DNA from: an uncultured Lachnospiraceae bacterium
Lineage (GTDB): Bacteria > Bacillota > Clostridia > Lachnospirales > Lachnospiraceae
DNA length: 8,477 bases
NCBI GenBank assembly: GCA_900313435.1
Contig: OMRF01000357.1
Location: 1-8,477 of the forward strand
Direction: 5' to 3'
Shown here: positions 1 through 6,300 of the stretch, piece after piece
How positions within the stretch are numbered: position 1 is the stretch's first letter
Layout: each line of letters starts with the position of its first letter
Position numbers and translations under genes: made by a program
The notes under the pieces: generated by a model
The model's input: only the letters and a program-made list of their open reading frames with translations
The model's database searches: none
What the model was told of the DNA's origin: nothing

Positions 1-230
1 GCAGCCTCTGCATTTGCCCTGACAGTATCGTTGTCGATACGCTTTTTTGCGGCATCAAGACCGGCATTCTGAGTATTTTCATTCTGTCTTGTCTCGGTGC
101 GGATCTCAGAGAGATTGTTCTTTTGTGCCTGTGCCGCGTTTCTGCCTTCCGTGGTCCTCAAAGCCGGCGAAGCTTGCTCCAAGGACGCCGTGGTATCATT
201 CCCTGTCCCACGTAATTTCATCGCATCCAT
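1..230 (-). CDS. Partial CDS, N-terminal 76 residues of an unrecognised polar protein, cut by left window edge
   Basis: Reading the minus strand from an ATG at 230-228, the frame stays open to the left edge (76 codons plus two bases), so this is the 5' part of a longer gene. The start is well supported: GGGAG lies at 241-237, six bases before the ATG, and a promoter lies upstream. The visible part is very polar. It is rich in Ala, Asn, Thr, Gln, Glu and Arg and has no Phe, Tyr, Trp, His or Cys. It has no signal peptide or membrane segment and looks disordered, becoming charged and possibly helical from about residue 57 (AGLDAAKKRIDNDTVRANAE). I do not recognise the family. One weak possibility is a FlaG-like flagellar protein, because clostridial FlaG proteins start with a variable polar stretch before their conserved C-terminal domain. 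That domain would lie outside the window, so this is a guess. That a gene is present is fairly sure; its function is unknown. Confidence 0.7.
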   Translation of the reverse strand, partial: MDAMKLRGTGNDTTASLEQASPALRTTEGRNAAQAQKNNLSEIRTETRQNENTQNAGLDAAKKRIDNDTVRANAEA

Positions 231-257
231 AATCTGCTCCCTTTCCGGCAAATGTCT

Positions 258-288
258 GCTCTGCGAACGTTTCAAATGCACGCAGAGC
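258..288 (-). other. Hairpin in the 5' leader of the left-edge gene
   Basis: GCTCTGCG at 258-265 and CGCAGAGC at 281-288 form a perfect 8-base inverted repeat around a 15-base loop. It lies between the predicted promoter and the ribosome binding site (GGGAG at 241-237) of the left-edge gene, about 17 bases upstream of that site. No T-run follows on the minus strand, so it does not look like an intrinsic terminator. It could be an mRNA leader structure affecting stability or translation. The pairing is seen in the sequence; the role is inferred. Confidence 0.4.
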
Positions 289-310
289 GCACAAATGCAC
301 TCCATTGCAT
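273..310. repeat. Direct repeat CAAATGCAC x2 with adjoining ATGCA/TGCAT inverted repeat
   Basis: CAAATGCAC occurs at 273-281 and again at 292-300, 19 bases apart. The second copy also starts a short inverted repeat, ATGCA at 295-299 and TGCAT at 306-310. The cluster sits just downstream of the predicted -10 element (326-331), where a repressor site would act, but no known operator consensus was recognised. Confidence 0.35.
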
Positions 311-325
311 AATAGTAACAACTAC

Positions 326-353
326 ATTATATACAAAAAAATGAAAATGTCCA
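326..353 (-). promoter_or_regulatory. Predicted housekeeping-sigma promoter of the left-edge gene
   Basis: On the minus strand TGGACA (353-348, five of six matches to TTGACA) is followed after 16 bases by a perfect TATAAT (331-326). The spacer is T-rich. Transcription would start near 318-320, leaving a leader of about 90 bases before the ATG at 230. It lies just beyond the clpB stop codon. The rest of the 231-383 gap holds the leader elements listed separately; I saw no convincing intrinsic terminator for clpB in it. Confidence 0.6.
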
Positions 354-383
354 CAATTTTTTCAACATTATCGACAAATTTTA

Positions 384-2999
384 TTATTTTTCGTCTTTTT
401 TCAGACAATTTGCCGAAAGAGCACCCTCTGTCAGACTTATTTCTATGGTGTCGCCCTCAGATACCTTTCCCTCAAGGATGGTACGCGCCACAAGGGTTTC
501 AACATTTTTCTGGATATACCTTTTCAGCGGTCTCGCGCCATAAACGGGATCATAACCGTTATCAACAATGAACTGCTTCGCCTCAGGCAATATCGAGACT
601 TTGATCTCCTTGTCGGAAAGCCTTTCATTCAGTTCCTTTACCTGAAGGTCTACTATAAATACGATGTCGTCCTTTGTAAGAGGCTTGAACATTATTATCT
701 CATCAAGGCGGTTCAAAAATTCCGGTCTGAAGGAGCCCCGAAGAAGCGCATTCACCTGCTCCACTGATTCAGGCATAATGCTGCCGTCATCCGCTATCCC
801 GTTTAAGAGGAATTCTGAGCCGAGGTTCGATGTCATGATGATGATAGTGTTCTTGAAATCTATCGTTCGTCCCTGGGAATCCGTCACGCGCCCGTCGTCA
901 AGCACTTGAAGCATAATATTAAACACATCGGGATGAGCTTTTTCAATCTCGTCAAAGAGAACGACGGAATAAGGCTTTCTCCTCACGGCCTCCGTGAGCT
1001 GGCCTCCCTCATCATAGCCCACATAGCCGGGAGGCGCTCCGATCAGGCGGGAGACCGAGAATTTCTCCATGTATTCCGACATATCGATCCTGACCATATT
1101 GCTCTCGTTATCAAAGAGCGCCTGAGCCAGTGACTTTGCAAGTTCTGTCTTTCCGACACCTGTAGGTCCGAGGAAAAGGAAGGAGCCGATAGGACGACCC
1201 GGATCCTTGATCCCGGCGCGGGATCTTATTATCGATTCGGTGACCTTCTTTACGGCGTCATCCTGCCCTACCACTCTCTTATGAAGCTCCTCGTCGAGAT
1301 GAAGCGTCTTCATCTTCTCAGTCTCGGAAAGCTTCGCCACGGGAATACCCGTCCACTTTGAAACAACACGTTCTATCTCATCCTGCGTTACTCTGTCATG
1401 AACCAGCTGCCGCCCTTTCTTTTCATATTTTTCCTCTTCTTCAGAAAGAGCCTTGACAAGCTCCGGAAGCTTCCCGTACTGAAGCTCACCGACCTTCGTG
1501 TAATCACTGTTTCTCTCTGCTATCTGTATCTCAGCCTTTGTATTTTCGATACTCTCACGCAACTTTGAAAGATTATCCGCAGAATTCTTTTCATTATCCC
1601 ATTCGGCTTTTTTCAGGGAGAACTCATCCTGAAGCGCGGTAAGCTCTTCGTCCAGCACCAAAAGCCTTGCGGCTTCGCTCTCCGAGCCCTCGCCGGCTTC
1701 CTGTTCTTTTTCAAGCGCGGATTTTTCCGCCTTCATCTGGGTGAGCCTCTTGTTCATATCAAAAAGCTCATCAGGCATGGAATCCTTCTCCGTCTTCACA
1801 ACAGCACAGGCCTCATCCACAAGGTCGATGGCCTTGTCAGGGAGGAAGCGGTCGGAGATATAACGATCCGAAAGCTTTGCTGCAGCTACCAGGGCATCAT
1901 CCGTGATCTTCACCTGATGGAAGGATTCATAGCGCTCCTTGATCCCACGTAGAATGTATTCCGTATCCTTTACGGAAGGCTCATTCACAAGGACAGGCTG
2001 GAACCTTCTGGCAAGCGCCGCGTCCTTTTCGATATATTTCCTGTATTCGTCAAGGGTCGTCGCGCCTATGCAGTGAAGCTCACCACGGGCCAGCATGGGC
2101 TTTAACATATTCCCGGCATCGGTGGAGCCCTCGGCATTTCCCGCGCCTACTATGGTATGGAGCTCGTCAATGAACAATAATAATTCACCGTTCGAGTTCT
2201 TCACCTCATTCAAGACCGCCTTAAGGCGCTCCTCAAATTCTCCCCTGTATTTCGCGCCCGCTACAAGCGAACCGATGTCAAGTGAGAATATCCTCTTGTT
2301 CTTTAAGGATTCGGGAACATCATTGTCGGCTATTCTCTGGGCAAGGCCCTCCACGATGGCGGTCTTTCCAACACCAGGCTCGCCGATGAGCACAGGATTG
2401 TTCTTGGTCTTCCGTGACAATATCATTATCACGTTCTTGATCTCGGTGTCGCGTCCTATGATGGGATCGAGTTCCTGGTTCTTCGCCTTTTCAACAAGCT
2501 CCGTCCCGTACTTTGAAAGCGCGTCATAGGTGCCCTCGGGATTGTCCGTATCAACCCTGGTATTCCCTCTCACGGACTGAAGAGCCGAAAGAAAACGATC
2601 TCTCGTGATACCGAATTCCTTGAACTTTTCCTTGATCTTCTGATCGGGATATTTGATGAGGGAAAGGAAGATATGCTCCACCGAGACATAGCCATCCCCC
2701 ATGGCCTTTGCCTCGTCCTCTGCGTGGATCAGGGCATTGTTCAAATCCTTCCCAACAAAGTTCTGGCTGCTCCCTGATACTTTTGGAAGGGACGCCACCA
2801 TTTTTTCCACATCTTTTTCAAAATAATCAAGATCGATCTCCATCTTCTCAATGAGCCGGGGGATGAGGCCATCCTCCTGCCTGAGAAGGGAAAGAAGAAG
2901 ATGTGACTCAGTGATCTCCTGATTTCCGTAATCAGTCGCAAATTTCTCGCTGCCGTTTATCGCCTCAAGCGATTTCTGCGTGAATTTTTTGATGTTCAT
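384..2999 (-). CDS. clpB: ATP-dependent disaggregase ClpB (Hsp100 chaperone)
   Basis: Cytoplasmic hexameric AAA+ chaperone that, with DnaK/DnaJ/GrpE, pulls polypeptides out of aggregates after heat or other stress. At 871 residues it is close to the usual ~860. Visible domains: Clp N-domain repeats (about 1-145); first AAA+ module with Walker A GEPGVGKT (206-213), pore loop AKYRGEFEER (249-258), Walker B LLFIDE (274-279), sensor GATT (312-315) and Arg finger pair (331-332); a coiled-coil middle domain (about 405-535) ending in the conserved YTKVGELQYGKLPEL stretch; second AAA+ module with Walker A GPTGVGKT (611-618), pore loop GYVGYDEGG (658-666), Walker B LFDE (681-684), Arg finger in FLNRLDE (761-767) and sensor 2 GAR (821-823). 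The full-length middle domain separates it from ClpC and ClpA. All catalytic residues are intact. The start ATG overlaps the maf stop (ATGA) and has AAGGAG ten bases upstream, suggesting translational coupling. No CIRCE or CtsR site was seen next to it. Confidence 0.98.
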   Translation of the reverse strand: MNIKKFTQKSLEAINGSEKFATDYGNQEITESHLLLSLLRQEDGLIPRLIEKMEIDLDYFEKDVEKMVASLPKVSGSSQNFVGKDLNNALIHAEDEAKAMGDGYVSVEHIFLSLIKYPDQKIKEKFKEFGITRDRFLSALQSVRGNTRVDTDNPEGTYDALSKYGTELVEKAKNQELDPIIGRDTEIKNVIMILSRKTKNNPVLIGEPGVGKTAIVEGLAQRIADNDVPESLKNKRIFSLDIGSLVAGAKYRGEFEERLKAVLNEVKNSNGELLLFIDELHTIVGAGNAEGSTDAGNMLKPMLARGELHCIGATTLDEYRKYIEKDAALARRFQPVLVNEPSVKDTEYILRGIKERYESFHQVKITDDALVAAAKLSDRYISDRFLPDKAIDLVDEACAVVKTEKDSMPDELFDMNKRLTQMKAEKSALEKEQEAGEGSESEAARLLVLDEELTALQDEFSLKKAEWDNEKNSADNLSKLRESIENTKAEIQIAERNSDYTKVGELQYGKLPELVKALSEEEEKYEKKGRQLVHDRVTQDEIERVVSKWTGIPVAKLSETEKMKTLHLDEELHKRVVGQDDAVKKVTESIIRSRAGIKDPGRPIGSFLFLGPTGVGKTELAKSLAQALFDNESNMVRIDMSEYMEKFSVSRLIGAPPGYVGYDEGGQLTEAVRRKPYSVVLFDEIEKAHPDVFNIMLQVLDDGRVTDSQGRTIDFKNTIIIMTSNLGSEFLLNGIADDGSIMPESVEQVNALLRGSFRPEFLNRLDEIIMFKPLTKDDIVFIVDLQVKELNERLSDKEIKVSILPEAKQFIVDNGYDPVYGARPLKRYIQKNVETLVARTILEGKVSEGDTIEISLTEGALSANCLKKDEK

Positions 3000-3598
3000 C
3001 TTCTGTCATCTCCTTCTACAAAAGCTCCCGCTTTACAAAGCGCCCTGTATGTCCGGGCGACGGGAAGTCCTACTATATTGTCGTAGCTTCCGTTTATCTT
3101 TCTTATGAACCTTGAGAAATAACCCTGTATCCCATATGCCCCGGCCTTGTCGAAGGGCTCCTTCGTATCAAGATAATCCTCTGTCTCTTCATCCGTCATT
3201 TCAAAAACAAAGACTTCGCTTCTCTCGAAAAAGGTCACGGACTCATCATCCCAAAGGACCGTAACACCGGTATATACATCATGCTCTCTGCCACGAAGGC
3301 TATCTATCATCCTTTTCGCGTCGGCTCTGTCTTTTGGCTTCCCGAAGATGATCCCGTCCACGGAAACCACTGTGTCCGCGCCTATCACTATTATATCACG
3401 GTCTGGCAAGGCTTTCTTTACGCTTAAGGCCTTCGCTCTGGACAGTTCTGAAACAACCATGTCAGGCAATGCATCGGACAGCCTTTTAAATATCTCTTCT
3501 TCATCTGCCGTTGGAGAAACGCGTTCGTGCGCTATCCCGGCGTTTTCAAGCAGCATTGTCCTTCGCGGCGAATCGCTTGCGAGAATTATCTTTTTCAC
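2996..3598 (-). CDS. maf: Maf family nucleoside triphosphate pyrophosphatase (YhdE type)
   Basis: Cytoplasmic house-cleaning enzyme. YhdE-type Maf proteins hydrolyse dTTP, UTP and modified pyrimidine triphosphates to the monophosphate plus pyrophosphate; the family is also linked to septum control. With the start chosen here it has 200 residues, normal for the family. Motifs: LASDSPRR (6-13, substrate loop), GADTVV with the catalytic Asp (75), GKPKD, GREHDVYTGV, and GAYGIQG (153-159) followed by INGSYDNIVGLP. The GAYGIQG segment is the YhdE-type signature rather than the m7GTP-specific YceF type. Start choice: a GTG at 3598-3596 overlaps the rarA stop (GTGA), has AAGGA nine bases upstream, and gives the family-typical N-terminus (M)KKIILAS. 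An in-frame GTG at 3616 would add six residues but lacks a clear ribosome binding site. The stop overlaps the clpB start by four bases. Confidence 0.95.
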   Translation of the reverse strand: MKKIILASDSPRRTMLLENAGIAHERVSPTADEEEIFKRLSDALPDMVVSELSRAKALSVKKALPDRDIIVIGADTVVSVDGIIFGKPKDRADAKRMIDSLRGREHDVYTGVTVLWDDESVTFFERSEVFVFEMTDEETEDYLDTKEPFDKAGAYGIQGYFSRFIRKINGSYDNIVGLPVARTYRALCKAGAFVEGDDRR

Positions 3599-4929
3599 TG
3601 GTGCTCTTCCTTCCACTTTTTGATCTCGGAAAGCCTCTTCTTGAAATCCTTTTCCTTTCCCTCCTCCGAAGGCTCATAGTAGGTCCTTCCCAGAAGGGAA
3701 TCGGGAAGGCACTGCATTGATGTTATGTGCCCCTCATAGTTGTGGGCGTATCTGTAGCCCTCACCATAGCCCAGATCCTTCATCAGTCCTGTGGGAGCGT
3801 TCCTGATATTCATGGGAACAGGTTCGTCTATCTCATTCAAGGCGTCAACCTTTGCATCATTATAGGCTGTCTCCATAGAATTTGATTTTGGAGCGAGAGC
3901 CATATATATGACAGCCTCTGTAAGATGGACCGAGCATTCCGGCATCCCGATCAGATGGCATGCCTGCATGCATGAGACCGCGAGAGTCACAGCATAAGGA
4001 TCCGCAAGTCCCACATCCTCAGCGGCAAATCGAGTCACCCGTCTTGCTACATAGATCGGATCCTCCCCTGCCTCAAGCATTCTTGAAAGCCAGTAGACTG
4101 CCGCGTCAGGATCGGAATTTCTCATTGATTTGTGAAGGGCGGAGATAAGGTTGTAATGCTCCTCCCCCTTTTTGTCATAGAGGAGGGATCTCTTTTCCGT
4201 GCAGCGTGAAAGGGTTTCTGCAGTAACTTCAACAGAGCCGTCAGAACGCATATCGCCATTCAGTACGGTCATTTCAAGAACTGAGAGCGCGCTCCTCGCA
4301 TCGCCGTTTGAAAAGACGGCTATCCTGTCAAGGAGGTCATCGTCAATATGCACCTTCTGGGTACCAAAGCCCTTTTCGGAAGAAATCGCGTTTTTGAGGA
4401 CATATACGATATCATCCTTTGTCAGAGCCTTCAGCACAAAGACCCTGCAACGCGAAAGAAGAGCCGCATTGATCTCAAATGAAGGATTCTCGGTAGTCGC
4501 GCCTATGAGGATGATGCTCCCTTTTTCAACAAAGGGCAGAAAGGCATCCTGCTGCGCCTTGTTAAAGCGATGGATCTCGTCCACAAAAAGAATGGTGCGG
4601 TTTCCGTAACGGAGATTTTCATCAGCCTCCTCCATCACTTTTTTGATCTCCTTGATACCGCTCGTCACCGCAGAAAAGTCAATAAAGGCTGCCTTGGTCT
4701 TTTCAGCTATGATCCTGGCAAGGGTCGTCTTTCCTACTCCGGGAGGGCCCCAGAGTATCATCGAGGTGATATTGTCCGATTCTATCAGATTCCTTAAGAT
4801 CTTCCCCTTTCCGAGGAGATGCTCCTGTCCCACATAGCCGTCTATCGAATCGGGACGCACACGGGCTGCCAGCGGCTGCGCCATCAGAGTGCTTTTTGAA
4901 TTGCTTTCAAACAAAGATAATTGTTCCAT
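3595..4929 (-). CDS. rarA: Replication-associated recombination protein RarA (MgsA), AAA+ ATPase
   Basis: RarA/MgsA (YcaJ family; WRNIP1 in eukaryotes) is a tetrameric AAA+ ATPase related to clamp-loader subunits. It acts at stalled replication forks and interacts with single-strand-binding protein. The 444-residue product is full length. Motifs: QLSLF near the N-terminus, PLAARVRP then VGQEHLLG (33-40), Walker A GPPGVGKT (61-68), Walker B ILFVDEIHRF (113-122), sensor 1 GATTENPSF (143-151), and SRCRVF (159-164) with the Arg finger. The C-terminal half carries the MgsA-type tetramerisation region, including the ARRVTRFAAEDVGLADP stretch and MNIRNAPTGLMKDLGYG (373-389). Start choice: ATG at 4929 gives the usual MEQLSLF beginning. 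An in-frame GTG at 4971 would add 14 residues unlike the family and would lie upstream of the predicted promoter. Neither start has a good ribosome binding site. It is the first gene of the rarA-maf-clpB run; its stop overlaps the maf start (GTGA). Confidence 0.96.
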   Translation of the reverse strand: MEQLSLFESNSKSTLMAQPLAARVRPDSIDGYVGQEHLLGKGKILRNLIESDNITSMILWGPPGVGKTTLARIIAEKTKAAFIDFSAVTSGIKEIKKVMEEADENLRYGNRTILFVDEIHRFNKAQQDAFLPFVEKGSIILIGATTENPSFEINAALLSRCRVFVLKALTKDDIVYVLKNAISSEKGFGTQKVHIDDDLLDRIAVFSNGDARSALSVLEMTVLNGDMRSDGSVEVTAETLSRCTEKRSLLYDKKGEEHYNLISALHKSMRNSDPDAAVYWLSRMLEAGEDPIYVARRVTRFAAEDVGLADPYAVTLAVSCMQACHLIGMPECSVHLTEAVIYMALAPKSNSMETAYNDAKVDALNEIDEPVPMNIRNAPTGLMKDLGYGEGYRYAHNYEGHITSMQCLPDSLLGRTYYEPSEEGKEKDFKKRLSEIKKWKEEHQ

Positions 4930-4932
4930 AAC

Positions 4933-4961
4933 TTGATATTCTATCCGAAAACCCTTAAAAT
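4933..4961 (+). promoter_or_regulatory. Predicted promoter of the aspartate aminotransferase-proC operon
   Basis: TTGATA (4933-4938, five of six to TTGACA) and TAAAAT (4956-4961, five of six to TATAAT) have the ideal 17-base spacing. Transcription would start near 4968, about 30 bases before the ATG at 5000. A strong ribosome binding site, AAAAGGAG at 4986-4993, lies six bases before that ATG. The promoter overlaps the oppositely directed rarA promoter. Confidence 0.6.
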
Positions 4962-4965
4962 TCAA
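4938..4965 (-). promoter_or_regulatory. Predicted promoter of rarA-maf-clpB
   Basis: On the minus strand TTGAAT (4965-4960, four of six to TTGACA) and TAGAAT (4943-4938, five of six to TATAAT) are separated by 16 bases. Only eight bases separate the -10 from the rarA ATG at 4929, so the mRNA would start at or very near the start codon, in line with the missing ribosome binding site. The -35 is only moderate. Confidence 0.4.
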
Positions 4966-4968
4966 GGG
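4952..4968. repeat. Imperfect 17-base palindrome in the divergent promoter region
   Basis: CCCTT at 4952-4956 and AAGGG at 4964-4968 are complementary, and the inner bases also pair apart from one G-T type position and a central base. The element covers the -10 of the plus-strand promoter and most of the -35 of the minus-strand promoter, so a protein bound there could affect both operons. It resembles no operator I can name. Confidence 0.35.
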
Positions 4969-4999
4969 CACTATCCGTTTGGTTTAAAAGGAGTTATTT

Positions 5000-6280
5000 A
5001 TGAAAAAATACTCTGAAATGTCAAAAGAAGAGCTCCTTAAGGAAAAAGAAAGTCTTGAGGCAGCCTTCGAGGAATACAAAAAAATGGGTCTTTCCCTTAA
5101 CATGGCAAGAGGAAAGCCCTCAGTCGCTCAGCTTGAGCTTTCCATGCCAATGATGGACACCCTCCACAGCGAGGCTGACATGGTCTGCGAGGATGGTTCA
5201 GACTGCAGGAATTACGGAGTCCCCGTAGGTATCCCTGAAGCCAGGCGTCTCATGGGCTCCCTTATGGAGGACGATCCCGAGAACGTCTTTGTGTTCGGGA
5301 ATTCATCCCTTAATATCATGTACGACCAGGTCGCCCGCTCCTACACCCACGGGCTCATGGGCAACCCTCCCTTCTCAAAGCAGGAAAAGATAAAATGGCT
5401 CTGTCCTGTTCCTGGCTACGACAGGCATTTCAAGATCACGGAATACTTCGGAGCCGAGATGATCAATATCCCGATGGGTCCGGACGGTCCCGATATGGAT
5501 ATGGTAAGGGATTATGTGGAAAATGATCCCACGGTAAAGGGAATCTGGTGTGTTCCGAAATTCTCAAACCCCACAGGTATAGTTTATTCGCCTGAAACAG
5601 TATATGCTTTTGCGGCGCTTAAGCCTGCCGCCCCTGATTTCAGGATATACTGGGACAACGCCTACTGCGTCCACTTCCTTTACGATGATGATCACCCCTT
5701 CATCCCCGAGATCCTTTCGGAATGTGAGAAGGCAGGACATCCCGACATGGTATTCAAATTCGCGTCCTGTTCAAAGATCACCTTCGGAGGATCCGGAATA
5801 TCCGCTATGGCTTCTTCAAAGAACAACCTTGAAGATATCAAAAAGACGCTTACCATCCAGACGATAGGACATGACAAGATGAACCAGCTTCGGCATGCGA
5901 GGTTCTTAAAGGATCACGACAATGTGATCGAGCATATGAAAAAGCATGCCGCAATACTCCGCCCGAAATTTGAGCTGCTCGAAGCAACACTCGACAACGA
6001 GCTCATCTCCCGCGGCATAGGAGGATATTTCAAACCGAAGGGAGGCTATTTCATAGCCTACGAGGGTCCCGACAATACCGCAAAGGCGACCGTTTCACTC
6101 GCCTCAGAGTGCGGGGTTGTGCTTACAGGCGCGGGAGCGCCCTTCCCCTACGGAAAGGATCCCGATGACAAATGGATCCGTCTCGCCCCCTCCTTCCCTA
6201 CGCTTTTTGAGCTTGAAAAGGCCTCAGAGATCTTTGCCGTCTGCGCGAGACTTGCATATGTCAGGACACTTACAGACTGA
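5000..6280 (+). CDS. Aspartate aminotransferase, subgroup Ic (fold type I PLP enzyme)
   Basis: Cytoplasmic pyridoxal-phosphate enzyme, predicted to transfer the amino group between aspartate/2-oxoglutarate and oxaloacetate/glutamate. The 426-residue sequence has the layout of the divergent class Ic aspartate aminotransferases, distinct from classic AspC. Visible features: a helical N-terminus; NMARGKPS (34-41) in the substrate-binding strand region; GNSSLNIMYDQ (100-110), the phosphate-binding segment; FSNPTG with Asn190; YWDNAY (217-222) with the PLP-ring Asp219 and Tyr222; FASCSKITFGGSG with the Schiff-base Lys259; and KWIRLAPSFP with the carboxylate-binding Arg394. All key residues are present. 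Substrate preference is inferred from family; another amino acid aminotransferase activity cannot be excluded. It has a strong ribosome binding site and its own promoter, and proC follows 20 bases later on the same strand, so the pair probably forms an operon. Confidence 0.9.
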   Translation: MKKYSEMSKEELLKEKESLEAAFEEYKKMGLSLNMARGKPSVAQLELSMPMMDTLHSEADMVCEDGSDCRNYGVPVGIPEARRLMGSLMEDDPENVFVFGNSSLNIMYDQVARSYTHGLMGNPPFSKQEKIKWLCPVPGYDRHFKITEYFGAEMINIPMGPDGPDMDMVRDYVENDPTVKGIWCVPKFSNPTGIVYSPETVYAFAALKPAAPDFRIYWDNAYCVHFLYDDDHPFIPEILSECEKAGHPDMVFKFASCSKITFGGSGISAMASSKNNLEDIKKTLTIQTIGHDKMNQLRHARFLKDHDNVIEHMKKHAAILRPKFELLEATLDNELISRGIGGYFKPKGGYFIAYEGPDNTAKATVSLASECGVVLTGAGAPFPYGKDPDDKWIRLAPSFPTLFELEKASEIFAVCARLAYVRTLTD

Positions 6281-6300
6281 GAAGAGAGGTTTCAAACGAA

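Noticed and set aside
292..310. Possible CIRCE-like heat-shock element (GCACTC is present)
   Set aside because: Only one half resembles the consensus; the partner GAGTGC at the nine-base spacing is missing.
348..383. Possible terminator for clpB in the AT-rich stretch after its stop
   Set aside because: No stable GC-containing stem precedes a T-run; the stretch is better explained as the promoter region of the next gene.
2095..2529. 144-codon plus-strand reading frame opposite clpB
   Set aside because: It lies wholly inside the antisense of the conserved first AAA+ module of clpB, has no ribosome binding site I could support, and the encoded sequence resembles no family.
4199..4609. 136-codon plus-strand reading frame opposite rarA
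   Set aside because: Antisense shadow of the rarA ATPase domain with no independent start signals or recognisable motifs.
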